In this document: positions 15,928 to 26,917 of the stretch, in pieces
How positions within the stretch are numbered: the stretch's first letter is position 1
How the letters are laid out: each line of letters begins with the position of its first letter
Assembly: GCA_963750995.1 (NCBI GenBank)
Contig: CAVVST010000004.1
Coordinates: forward strand, 930,001-994,000
Source: CAVVST01 sp963750995
GTDB taxonomy: Bacteria > Acidobacteriota > Vicinamibacteria > Vicinamibacterales > UBA2999
Direction: 5' to 3'
Length of the DNA stretch: 64,000 nucleotides
Position numbers and translations under genes: made by a program
The notes under the pieces: generated by a model
The model's input: only the letters and a program-made list of their open reading frames with translations
Told to the model about the DNA's origin: nothing
Database searches by the model: none

Positions 15928-16920
15928 ATGCAGATCCTGAAGAACGCCAATTACAACTTCATCCGCTGGCGGTGGCACGCGCTCGCGCTGTCGGCGATCG
16001 TGATCGTCGCCGGCCTCGCGGTGATCATCTCGCGCGGCGGCATGCCGCTCGGCATCGACTTCTCCGGCGGCACGATCGTCATCGTCAAGTTCGATCAGGC
16101 CGTCTCCGAACAGCAGGTTCGCGGCGCGGTGGACCCGATTGCCGGGGAGGAAGTGGTCCAGCAGTATGGCGACGCCGGGGACAACCAGTGGCTGATCCGC
16201 CTGGCGCAGAGCCAGGCGGCGGAGCAGGGCGCGAATCTGGAGGCCGGATCGCAGCAGATTCTCGACGCGCTGACCAAGGCCGGCCTGCCGAGTTATGAAA
16301 TCCTGAGCCGCGAGATCGTCGGGCCGGTGATCGGCGCCGACCTGCAGCGGCGCGGCATCTATGCCACCCTGGCGTCGATCCTCGCCATCACCATCTACAT
16401 CGGCTTCCGATTCCGGTTTTCGTTTGCCATCGGCGCGATTGCCGCGACGTTCCACGACATCATCGTCACGCTCGCTTTCCTGGTGTTCTTCGGCTACGAC
16501 CTGTCGCTGAACATCGTCGCCGCCCTGCTGACGATTACCGGCTACTCGGTGAACGACACGATCGTCATCTTCGACCGCGTCCGCGAGAACATGCGCTCGA
16601 TGCGGAAGGAATCGCTCGAGCAGGTGGTCAACACCAGCGTCAACCAGACGCTGTCGCGGACGATCATCACGGCCGGCACCACCTTTCTCTCTGTGTTGTC
16701 GCTCTATGTCTTCGGCGGCGAAGTGCTACGCGGCTTCGCGTTCACCATGCTTGTCGGCATCGTCAGCGGCACGTATTCGACGATCTTCATCGCGTCCGCC
16801 ATCGCCATCCTGCTGAGCAAGCAGAAGCGGTCGGCGGCGGCGTCGGCGCACGCGGCCGCCGGCCGGGCCGACGCGGCGCCGCGCCCGGGGCGCAAGTCGC
16901 GAGGCGCAAAGGCGTCGTAA
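15928..16920 (+). CDS. secF: Protein translocase subunit SecF
   Basis: Partner of SecD. It shows an N-terminal segment NFIRWRWHALALSAIVIVAGLAVIIS, the GMPLGIDFSGGTIVIVKF motif, and GPVIGADLQRRGIYATLASILAITIYIGFRFRFSFAIGAIAATFHD. TGYSVNDTIVIFDRVREN is the SecF signature. 330 residues with six membrane helices is normal; the C-terminal tail is Ala/Arg-rich. It starts 7 bases after the secD stop. Confidence 0.95.
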   Translation: MQILKNANYNFIRWRWHALALSAIVIVAGLAVIISRGGMPLGIDFSGGTIVIVKFDQAVSEQQVRGAVDPIAGEEVVQQYGDAGDNQWLIRLAQSQAAEQGANLEAGSQQILDALTKAGLPSYEILSREIVGPVIGADLQRRGIYATLASILAITIYIGFRFRFSFAIGAIAATFHDIIVTLAFLVFFGYDLSLNIVAALLTITGYSVNDTIVIFDRVRENMRSMRKESLEQVVNTSVNQTLSRTIITAGTTFLSVLSLYVFGGEVLRGFAFTMLVGIVSGTYSTIFIASAIAILLSKQKRSAAASAHAAAGRADAAPRPGRKSRGAKAS

Positions 16921-16937
16921 GGTCGTCAGCGTCCCGT

Positions 16938-17726
16938 TTGACCTATCTCATCGCCGCCATCCTCGGGGTGCTCCAGGGGCTTACCGAGTTTCTGCCCGTC
17001 TCGTCGACCGCGCATCTGCTGGTGGCGGGACGATGGCTGGGCTACGAGGACCCCGCGTTTACCGTGATGATCCAGCTCGGATCGATGCTCGCCATCATGT
17101 GGCTGTACCGCGCCAAGATCGCCGCCGTGGTCCGCGGGCTGCCGTCGGACCGCGACGCGCAGCGCTTTGCTCTGATGCTCGCCATCGCCGTCGTGCCGGC
17201 GCTCGCTGCAGGCGCATTGCTGGGCGATTACGTCCAGACGGTGCTGTATGAAAGCATCCGCGTCATTGCCGTCGCCTTCATCGTCGGCGGAATCGTGATG
17301 CTGTTTGTCGAGCGGTTCAGGCCGACACCGGTGGTGCTCGACGCCGAGCGGACGCCGGTCGGGCGCGCGCTGGCCGTCGGCGTCTGCCAGGTGCTGGCGC
17401 TCGTGCCGGGGGTGTCTCGGTCGGGCGCCACGATCGTCGGCGGGATGGTCATGGGGCTCGACCGCGCCGCCGCGGCGGAGTTTTCCTTTTTCCTGGCGAT
17501 GCCGACCATGGTCGCCGCGTTTGGCTATGAGCTGATGCAGGTGCGGGATCGCCTCGCGCCCGAGCGCGCGGCCGAAATCGCCATCGGTTTCGTGATGGCG
17601 TTCGTCGCGTCGGCGCTGGTGGTCAAGCCGTTCCTGCAGTTCGTGCGGCGCTCGGGTTTTGCGCCGTTTGCCTGGTATCGCATCGCCGCCGGGATCGGGC
17701 TCCTGGCGCTGTTTCCGGCAGGATAG
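16938..17726 (+). CDS. uppP: Undecaprenyl-diphosphatase UppP (BacA type)
   Basis: Membrane phosphatase that recycles undecaprenyl carrier lipid. The two diagnostic motifs are present: LQGLTEFLPVSSTAHLLV near residue 12 and PGVSRSGATIVGGM near residue 160, in a 262-residue multi-helix protein. The start is TTG at 16938, 17 bases after secF; no in-frame ATG gives the conserved N-terminus, so the TTG start is favoured. Co-transcription with secDF is likely. Confidence 0.94.
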   Translation: MTYLIAAILGVLQGLTEFLPVSSTAHLLVAGRWLGYEDPAFTVMIQLGSMLAIMWLYRAKIAAVVRGLPSDRDAQRFALMLAIAVVPALAAGALLGDYVQTVLYESIRVIAVAFIVGGIVMLFVERFRPTPVVLDAERTPVGRALAVGVCQVLALVPGVSRSGATIVGGMVMGLDRAAAAEFSFFLAMPTMVAAFGYELMQVRDRLAPERAAEIAIGFVMAFVASALVVKPFLQFVRRSGFAPFAWYRIAAGIGLLALFPAG

Positions 17727-17732
17727 CGCGGC

Positions 17733-18353
17733 ATGCAGTGGCTGCGGCGGCGGTTCATCACCGGCTTCTTCGTGACGATCCCGTTGGTCATCAGCGTCGC
17801 CGCGATCGTCTGGATCTTCGGTATCATTGACCGTTTGACCGCCCCGCTCGCGACCCAGGTACTGGGTCGCGAAGTGCCAGGACTCGGGTTCCTCGTTACG
17901 CTGCTGGTGGTGCTGGCCGTCGGCGCCCTGGCGACCAATGTGATCGGCCGCCGGGTCGTGGCGCGCGGGGATGAATGGCTGATGCGGGTCCCGGGGTTCC
18001 GGACGATTTACGCGCCGGTGAAGCAGTTGGTGGTGGCGTTCTCGCCGGACAACGAGTACGGGTTCAAGCGGGTCGTGATGATCGAGGATCCCAAGCGCGG
18101 CATGGTAATGGGGTTTCTCACGAAAGAATTTACAGTCGATCGCGGGTCCGGGCCCGAGCCGCTCGTCGCCGTGTACGTGCCGACCAACCACCTGTACCTC
18201 GGCGACGTCGCGATTTACCCGCGAAGCAGCGTGTTCTACCCCGACGTGAGCGTCGAGGAAGGGATTCGGATTTTCCTCACCGGTGGGATGTCGCTCCCGG
18301 ATAGCGTCCGGACGAAGGGCGGCGACGACCAGGTAAGGCGTATTCGGGCATAA
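17733..18353 (+). CDS. DUF502 family membrane protein
   Basis: Two N-terminal membrane helices (ITGFFVTIPLVISVAAIVWIFGII and LVTLLVVLAVGALATNVIG) precede a conserved domain with PGFRTIYAPVKQLVVAFSPDNEYGFKRVVMIEDPKRG and VPTNHLYLGDVAIYPRSSVFYPDVSVEEGIRIFLTGGMSLPD. This is the DUF502 pattern, a widespread family without an established biochemical role. It lies 6 bases after uppP. Confidence 0.88.
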   Translation: MQWLRRRFITGFFVTIPLVISVAAIVWIFGIIDRLTAPLATQVLGREVPGLGFLVTLLVVLAVGALATNVIGRRVVARGDEWLMRVPGFRTIYAPVKQLVVAFSPDNEYGFKRVVMIEDPKRGMVMGFLTKEFTVDRGSGPEPLVAVYVPTNHLYLGDVAIYPRSSVFYPDVSVEEGIRIFLTGGMSLPDSVRTKGGDDQVRRIRA

Positions 18354-18384
18354 GCAGAGCAGAACTCAGATGAGAGGAGTACCG

Positions 18385-20835
<2,451 letters not shown>

Positions 20836-20858
20836 CGGAGGTCCTGTCGAGATAGTAC

Positions 20859-20886
20859 GGGGCCCTCGGAACCGGGCCCCTTTTTA
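20859..20886 (+). terminator. Rho-independent terminator after hppA
   Basis: Perfect 7-bp stem GGGGCCC / GGGCCCC with an 8-base loop is followed by TTTTTA. It ends the tgt-to-hppA gene run 23 bp beyond the stop codon. Confidence 0.9.
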
Positions 20887-21013
20887 CTGTTGCGTTTCGG
20901 GCAAATCCGTATAGTAGAATGCCCGGTCTGCTCGCTCGGCACTCAGGAGCCCTTTCGTAGGTTTCGGTGTCTAACTGTTCGCCGGACATATCCTGTCCGC
21001 TTCCGGCGCTTCG

Positions 21014-21043
21014 TTGACACTCAATTTTCGGGGTAGCTATAAT
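21014..21043 (+). promoter_or_regulatory. Consensus sigma-70-type promoter of the tonB-exbB-exbD operon
   Basis: Perfect TTGACA (21014-21019) and perfect TATAAT (21038-21043) are separated by 18 bases, the best promoter match seen in the window. The predicted transcript would have a ~40-nt leader carrying GAGGAGGG before the GTG of tonB. Confidence 0.85.
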
Positions 21044-21090
21044 CGGCAGCCCGTTGCGGGCAGAACGACGTTTCGAGGAGGGTAAGACCG

Positions 21091-21810
21091 GTGCCACGCG
21101 TAGAAAAGATGTTCGGGGACGTCGTCGATCCGTCCGTCAAGGTCGGGACCAAGCAGTGGTACACGATTCCGCTGTCGATCCTGGTGCATACGGTGGTCGT
21201 GGTGGGTCTGGTCGTCATTCCGCTGATGGCCTATGACGTCCTGCCGACCCCGCCCTCGATGATGAGCGCGTTCGTGGCGGCGCCACCGCCACCGCCGCCA
21301 CCGCCGCCGCCGCCGCCGCCGCCTGAGGCGGCGCCGCCCAAGCCGGTTGTTGAAGTGAACCCGGCCGCGGCCCCTGTTGAGCAGCCGAAAGAGATTGCGC
21401 CCGAGCCTCCGCCAGTTGACTTTGACCGCGCGGCCACCGTCGAGAGTGGTGTGCCCGGGGGCGTGGTCGGCGGCGTGATTGGCGGCCTGCCTGAGGCCCC
21501 GCCACCTCCGCCGCCGCCTCCCGCGCCGGTGCGCGTCGGCGGCGCGATCAAGCCGCCGGTCAAGACCAGGGACGTCCGCCCGCAGTATCCGCCTATCGCC
21601 CAGTCGGCGCGCGTGCAGGGTGTCGTCATCATCGAAGCGACCATCGGCCCCACCGGCAAGGTGCAGGACGCGCGGGTGCTTCGTTCGATTCCGCTGCTCG
21701 ATTCCGCCGCCCTCGACGCGGTCCGGCAGTGGGAATTCACGCCGACCTTGCTTAACGGCGTGCCCGTCCCCGTCATCATGACGGTCACTGTCCAGTTCAC
21801 GCTGAGTTAA
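21091..21810 (+). CDS. tonB: TonB family energy-transducing protein
   Basis: Spans the periplasm to energise outer-membrane receptors. A short cytoplasmic N-terminus is followed by one membrane helix (IPLSILVHTVVVVGLVVIPLMAYDV). Next come two proline tracts (a run of about 15 Pro near residues 65-80 and a second near 135) that cross the periplasm. The C-terminal TonB domain reads PPVKTRDVRPQYPPIAQSARVQGVVIIEATIGPTGKVQDARVL...VRQWEFTPTLLNGVPVPVIMTVTVQF. The start is GTG 21091 behind GGAGGG. It is followed by exbB and two exbD genes, and then the receptor. Confidence 0.93.
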   Translation: MPRVEKMFGDVVDPSVKVGTKQWYTIPLSILVHTVVVVGLVVIPLMAYDVLPTPPSMMSAFVAAPPPPPPPPPPPPPPEAAPPKPVVEVNPAAAPVEQPKEIAPEPPPVDFDRAATVESGVPGGVVGGVIGGLPEAPPPPPPPPAPVRVGGAIKPPVKTRDVRPQYPPIAQSARVQGVVIIEATIGPTGKVQDARVLRSIPLLDSAALDAVRQWEFTPTLLNGVPVPVIMTVTVQFTLS

Positions 21811-21844
21811 ACGGAACGTCGTTCACCACTTATCGGAGGCTGTA

Positions 21845-22516
21845 ATGGATCTAGTCGAAATGTTCCGCCAGATGACGGCGGCTGCCTGGGCCGTCGCGAT
21901 CATCCTCTTCATCATGTCGTTCTGGTCGATCGGCGTCGCGATCGAGCGCTTCTACACCTTCAACAAGGCGCGCCAGCAGTCGAAGCTCTACGCGCCGCAG
22001 GTGGCGAAGCACCTCAAGGACGGCCGCCTGAAGGAGGCGATTGCGCTTTCCGGGTCCAAGGACTTCCGTTACAGCCACCTGGCCAAGGTCGTGCTCGCCG
22101 GCCTGCAGGAGTATCAGTTCCAGCAGGAAAGCGGCGGGGCGCTCGCCCGTGAAGACGTGCTCGACACCGTGCGCCGCTCGATTCAGCGTGCCACCGCGCT
22201 CACCGCGTCCGACCTGAAGAAGGGCGTCACCGCGCTCGCCACCATCGGCTCGACGGCACCGTTCGTCGGACTGCTCGGCACGGTCATCGGCGTCATCAAC
22301 GCGTTCGTCGGCATCGGCTCCACCGGCACGGGCAGCATCGGTGCGGTGTCGGCCGGTATCGCCGAAGCGCTGGTCGAAACCGCGCTGGGACTGTTCGTCG
22401 CGATCCCGGCGGTGTGGTTCTACAACTACCTGTCGAATCGCCTCGAATACTTCAACGTCGAAATGGACAACTCCTCGTCGGAGCTGGTGGATTACTTCAT
22501 CAAGAAGACGGCGTAG
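21845..22516 (+). CDS. exbB: MotA/TolQ/ExbB proton channel protein
   Basis: Inner-membrane channel that harnesses the proton gradient for TonB. It shows an N-terminal helix (WAVAIILFIMSFWSIGVAIERFYTF), then the conserved MotA/ExbB core LKKGVTALATIGSTAPFVGLLGTVIGVINAFVGI...GIAEALVETALGLFVAIPAVWFYNYLSNRLE. Length 223 aa is normal. GGAGG lies 8 bases before ATG. The stop is followed directly by a large hairpin (22531-22574). Confidence 0.93.
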   Translation: MDLVEMFRQMTAAAWAVAIILFIMSFWSIGVAIERFYTFNKARQQSKLYAPQVAKHLKDGRLKEAIALSGSKDFRYSHLAKVVLAGLQEYQFQQESGGALAREDVLDTVRRSIQRATALTASDLKKGVTALATIGSTAPFVGLLGTVIGVINAFVGIGSTGTGSIGAVSAGIAEALVETALGLFVAIPAVWFYNYLSNRLEYFNVEMDNSSSELVDYFIKKTA

Positions 22517-22590
22517 TGATTTGTGATTGATGATTTGCGATTTGTGATTGCGGTCAATCACAAGTCGCAAATCACAAATCGCTGATTTCT
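22517..22590. repeat. Intergenic near-perfect 20-bp hairpin between exbB and exbD
   Basis: The left arm 22531-22550 and right arm 22555-22574 are complementary at 19 of 20 positions (the mismatch would be a G-U pair in RNA) around a CGGT loop. Flanking sequence continues the same words (TTTGTGATT, AAATCAC). No T-run follows, so it may stabilise or partly attenuate the message between exbB and exbD instead of ending it. Confidence 0.8.
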
Positions 22591-22602
22591 GGAGTTCTTA
22601 CT

Positions 22603-23040
22603 ATGTCAATGCAAGTTGGCGGCGGCGGAGCCGGAGAAGTCAAATCCGACATCAACGTCACGCCGCTCGTGGACGTCATGCTGGTGCTGCTGATCATCAT
22701 GATGATCATTGCGCCGCTCCTGCAGCAGGGCGTGGCCCTGACGCTGCCGGTCGCCAACAACAGCTCCGAGAAGCCCGAGACGCAGGAAGACACGCTCGTC
22801 CAGATCACGGCGGATGGGCGCTTCCACGTCAACGGCAAGATGGTGGCTGAAAACGACCTGCGGCGCGCGGTCGAGGATGCGCTCGAGCAGAAGAGCCAGC
22901 GCATCCTGATCATCAAAGCGGATGAGGATGCCGCTTACAGCTCGGTCATGCAGGCGATGGACGAGCTGCGGGCCGCCGGCCTCGAGGACATCGGCCTGAT
23001 TACGGAGCGCCGTGGCGGACAGGCCGGAGGAGGCGAATAA
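22603..23040 (+). CDS. exbD: ExbD/TolR family protein 1
   Basis: Inner-membrane subunit of the TonB motor. The basic/acidic N-terminus leads to SDINVTPLVDVMLVLLIIMMIIAPLL, the single helix with the proton-carrying Asp (LVDVMLVLL). A periplasmic domain follows with ITADGRFHVNGKMVAENDLRRAVEDAL and ILIIKADEDAAYSSVMQAMDELRAAGLEDIGLITE. Length 145 aa. ATG is preceded by CTGGAG. The final A of its TAA stop at 23040 is the first base of the second exbD, whose start is at 23040. Confidence 0.93.
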   Translation: MSMQVGGGGAGEVKSDINVTPLVDVMLVLLIIMMIIAPLLQQGVALTLPVANNSSEKPETQEDTLVQITADGRFHVNGKMVAENDLRRAVEDALEQKSQRILIIKADEDAAYSSVMQAMDELRAAGLEDIGLITERRGGQAGGGE

Positions 23041-23510
23041 TGGCGGTTCATCATCAGCATCACGGCGCCGACCGCGTCTACAGGGGCAAAAAGCTCCAGA
23101 CGTCGTGCGACATGAACGTCACGCCGATGATCGACGTGCTGCTCGTGCTCCTGGTCATTTTCATGGCCGCCCTGCCACTGTCTCAGCGCGGCGTCGATAT
23201 CAACCTGCCGGCTGAAACCCAGGCGAACCAGGACACGCCGCCGCCTGTCGGCCAGATCGTGCTCAACTACACGGCCGACAAACAGATCTCGATCAACAGC
23301 GATCCCGTGACGCTGCCGGAGCTCGAAGATCGCCTCCGCGATATCTTCGAGGAACGCCGGGAGAAGACGATGTTCATCATGGGCGCGGGAACGCTGCGCT
23401 ACGGCGAGATCATCGAGGTGATCGACGCCGCCAAGGGCGCCGGCGTCGAGAAGGTCGGGATCGTCACCGAGGGGATGCGCCGCGCGGCGGGCGCCACCGG
23501 GGGGCTGTAA
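23040..23510 (+). CDS. exbD: ExbD/TolR family protein 2
   Basis: A second ExbD paralogue, starting within the stop codon of the first (TAATGG). The core CDMNVTPMIDVLLVLLVIFMAALPLSQRGVDINLP carries the same helix and conserved Asp. The periplasmic part includes YTADKQISINSDPVTLPELEDRLRDIFEERREKTMFIMGAG and GEIIEVIDAAKGAGVEKVGIVTEGMRR. It is clearly diverged from copy 1, so the motor may use a hetero-pair. A repeat and a terminator follow. Confidence 0.93.
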   Translation: MAVHHQHHGADRVYRGKKLQTSCDMNVTPMIDVLLVLLVIFMAALPLSQRGVDINLPAETQANQDTPPPVGQIVLNYTADKQISINSDPVTLPELEDRLRDIFEERREKTMFIMGAGTLRYGEIIEVIDAAKGAGVEKVGIVTEGMRRAAGATGGL

Positions 23511-23511
23511 G

Positions 23512-23546
23512 GACAAGGCACAAGGCACAAGGCTCAAGTCACAACC
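23512..23546. repeat. Short-word repeat (ACAAGGC family)
   Basis: Tandem words ACAAGGC ACAAGGC ACAAGGC TCAAG TCACAA follow the exbD stop directly. They are the same words, in the opposite sense, as the right arm of the repeat at 7690-7780. Confidence 0.7.
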
Positions 23547-23583
23547 AAAGGCCGGCATCCTCGCGGGTGGCCGGCCTTTTCTA
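23547..23583 (+). terminator. Rho-independent terminator of the tonB-exbB-exbD operon
   Basis: Ten-base stem AAAGGCCGGC / GCCGGCCTTT with a 13-base loop, followed by TTTTCT. It lies 36 bp past the exbD2 stop and separates the motor operon from the receptor gene. Confidence 0.85.
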
Positions 23584-23741
23584 TTGGGCTCGAAAACGGA
23601 GCGACTGGGGTCCAACCTTGAAACGCTCCGCGACAAGGGTGTCGCCGCCCGTTTTTCCGTTACTCATCGGAAACCCCCCTTTGCTACGCTAGAGCGTTCC
23701 GCGCGCCGAAGCCGTCAATGCGTTCAGAGGGGGAATTCGTG

Positions 23742-26700
23742 ATGAAGCTCGCAAGGAAGATGTGGGGGAGCCTGCTCGCCGCGCTGCTGGTGGCAGCCGC
23801 GCTGCCTCCACTGGCACTGGCCCAGTCGCAGGCGACGACCGCCGAGATCAACGGCCGCGTCGTCGACACGCAGGAAGGTGTGCTGCCCGGGGTGACGGTG
23901 ACTGCCACGAACCCGGAAACGGGTTACACCCGCACCGCAGTCACCAATGAGGAAGGGGTGTTCGTGTTGCCCCTCCTGCCGCCGGGCGTCTATGAAGTGA
24001 CGATCGAGCTGAGCGGCTTTGCCACGTTCCGGCAGATGGTGCGGTCGACCGTCGGCGCGACGACCACGCTGAACCCGGCGTTGCGGCTGGCAGGGGTGCA
24101 GGAACAGGTCACCGTGAGGGCGGAGGCGCCCGTCATCGAGACGACTGCCACCGTGCGGACGACGACCGTGGGAGAGGACGCCATCGACAACCTCCCGATC
24201 AACGGACGCCGCTTCCAGGACTTCGTCACGCTCACGCCGACTGTGCAGGTGGATACCAGCCGCGGACAGCTGTCGTTTGCCGGCCAACGCGGTGTCAACG
24301 CGAACGTCAGCATCGACGGCGCCGACTACAACCAGCCGTTTTTCGGCGGTATCCGTGGGGGCGAGCGATCCAACACCGCGTTCACCATTCCCCAGGAAGC
24401 CATCCGGGAGTTCCAGGTGGTTCCATCAGGATATTCGGCGGAGTTCGGCCGCTCCACCGGCGGTCTTGTCAACGCCATCACGAAATCGGGAACCAACACG
24501 CCGCACGGATCGGCGTTTTATGTGAACCGTAACAAGGAATGGGCAGAGACGAACGCGTTCGGTCAGAACGCCGCGCCGACGCAGCAGCAGTTCGGAGGAT
24601 CATTCGGCGGAGCGATCCGGCCGAACCGCCTGTTCTTTTTCGGCGCGGCCGAGCTGCAGCGCCTCGAAAACACGCGCAATGTCGTCTTCAGTCTGACCGG
24701 GATTGCGCCTAACAACCCGGACACGGCCGAGGGCTACAGTTTCTTCAAAGCACTGGAAGAGCCGTTCGACGCGACCAACGACGCGGAAGCGATCCTCGGC
24801 CGCGTCGACTACCAGATGCAGGGCGGCACCCGCATGGCCGTACGTTACAGTTTCAGCAACAACGAGGCAAAGAACGCGAACGCCACCGGCAACGCGTTGT
24901 CCGACACGACCATCAGCGCCGTTTCCAACAACGGCACCGAGCGGGACCGCACCAACACCGTGGTCGGTGAGTACACCTCGGCGCTGCGGTCGAACCTGCT
25001 GGCGGAGATCCGAGCCCAGTATTCCCGCGAGCAGCGCCCGCGCGACGCCAACGCGCTCATGCCGCTCATCACGGGTACCGTGGGCAACGTCGGCACGGTC
25101 AGCTTCCTGGGCGAAAACATCCAGAAGGATTGGCGCGGCCAGATGGCCGCGAACATGACCTGGGTGTCCGGCGGCCACAGCGTCAAGTTCGGCACCGAGT
25201 ACAACCACGTCTGGGCGGCCCAGAAGTTTGGATTCAACCAGTTCGGCGTGTACCAGATCTCCGGTCCGAGCGCGACGATGCTCGAAGTGCTCTCGCTCGG
25301 CGGACCGACGCCCAACCGGTTCGACGCGCCCAGCGCCACGGCGTTCTACCTGCGTCAGATTGGCAATCTGGAGACGGAATTCTCAACCGACGAAATCGCG
25401 TTCTTCACCCAGGATTCGTGGCGGATGACCCGCGACTTCACATTCAACTACGGGCTGAGGTGGGAGGGCACGTTCAACCCGACGCCGGCCGCCGACAACG
25501 AGTTCATGCTCAACGCGCTTCGCGGCTTCGAATTCCCGATCGGCCGCACCGTCGACCCGACGCAGATCCCCGATCAGCTCGATCAGTTCGGACCGCGCGT
25601 CGGTTTTGCCTGGAACCCGGGTGGCAGCGGACAGACGGTCGTGCGCGGCTACAGCGGCGTCTACTACGCGCGTAGCCCGATGCTGCTGTTCGCGGATCCG
25701 ATGAACAACTTCCGCGTGCCGCCGGGAAACGTATCGGTGCGGCTGCCGTTTGCCGTGCCGGCCGGGAACCCGAATGCCACCGTGTATAGTCAGCTGCGGC
25801 TGATCGGGATCGATCTGAACCGCTTCCCGCTCGGCGAGTTCCCGGTGCTGACGCCCGACCAGCTGACTCAGATCGCGGGCGCGCTCGGTCTCAATCCCGA
25901 ATCCGTACCAGGGCGCACAGGTACTGGCCGTCGATCAGGACTTCAAGAACCCGCGCGCATTCCAGGCTGGCACCGGCGTCGAGCGGGAGCTGATGCCGAA
26001 CCTGAGCGTCGCGGCAGACCTCATCTACGTCAAAACCGATCACCTCCAGCGAAATCGTGATCTGAACCTCGGCGTGCCGACTCCGCGTCCGACCGACCCG
26101 GCACAGCGGCCGATCTTCCCGGCCCGGCCGCTCACGAGTCTGAGTTCCGTACAGGTTCGCGAATCGACCGCGAAGTCCGAATACACGGCGCTCACCCTCA
26201 GTTCGCGTCTCCGCCGCGACTGGTCGCTGTACAACGTGAGTTACGTCCTCAGCAGGTCGATGTCCGACGATGACAACGAGCGGGATTCGGGCGGCATGCT
26301 GGTGGAAAACTCGTTCAATCTCGAGCCCGAGTGGGGGCCGGCGCGTCTCGACCGCCGGCATCAGTTCAATGGCTACGCAATTTTCTTCCTCCCGTACGAC
26401 GTCGATTTCTCGGCCGGATTCAAGTTCCAGTCGGGGCTTCCGGTTGATGCGTCGATTGGCCGCGACATCAATGCGAGCCAGAGCGGCGTCGACCGGCCGT
26501 ACAGCGCCCCGGGAGTGCCGTTCACGCGAAACGGGTTCCGCAATCTGTCCTTCAAGGAAGTGAACATCCGTGCGCAGTGGGGTCCACGCTTCAACGGCGA
26601 CAACCGTGTGATGTTCACGGCGGAAGTGTTCAACCTCCTCAACTGGGACAACGTCCAGCTGTTCACCGCCACGGGCGGCACGACGTCGACCAACTACTGC

Positions 26701-26847
26701 GCGACGCCGGCGCCGGACGACTGCGGCTTTGGCCCGCCGACCAACCCGAATTTCCTGCAGGCCAGGGATCCGAGCGGCAACTACATCACCACCAACACTC
26801 CCGGCGCGCCGCGCCAGGTGCAGCTGGGTGTGCGCTTCGAGTTCTAG
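23742..26847 (+). CDS. TonB-dependent receptor with carboxypeptidase-regulatory-like domain, one frameshift
   Basis: Outer-membrane receptor of about 1,030 residues. It has a signal peptide (MKLARKMWGSLLAALLVAAALPPLALAQ) and a CarboxypepD_reg-like domain (AEINGRVVDTQEGVLPGVTVTATNPETGYTRTAVTNEEGVFVLPLLPPGVYEV). A plug domain follows (LPINGRRFQDFVTLTPTV ... FGRSTGGLVNAITKSGTN), then a barrel ending APRQVQLGVRFEF with terminal Phe. The frame shifts near 25905; the second frame (YQGAQVLAVDQDFKNPRAFQ ...) completes the barrel. This architecture is typical of acidobacterial OmpA/Oar-like receptors; the ligand cannot be told. ATG 23742 gives the clean signal peptide. Confidence 0.88.
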
Positions 26848-26858
26848 ATCCCGTACAT

Positions 26859-26891
26859 GAAAAAAGGCCGCCTCCCCGAGGGGAGGCGGCC
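26859..26891 (-). terminator. Terminator of the TPR lipoprotein gene
   Basis: A perfect 12-bp GC-rich stem (26866-26877 with 26880-26891) is flanked on the left by six A, so on the minus strand it is followed by a T-run. It lies 26 bp past the minus-strand stop codon. It may also block read-through from the receptor gene. Confidence 0.85.
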
Positions 26892-26917
26892 CGACGAGAC
26901 TGCCAGCCTGCGTCGCG

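Noticed and set aside
14385..15950. 521-codon minus-strand frame opposite secD
   Set aside because: Lies entirely across secD, is Arg-rich, and shows no recognisable domain.
21285..21325. CCGCCGCCG tandem triplets as a possible satellite or CRISPR-like repeat
   Set aside because: They encode the polyproline periplasmic spacer of TonB in frame. No array with spacers was seen anywhere in the window.
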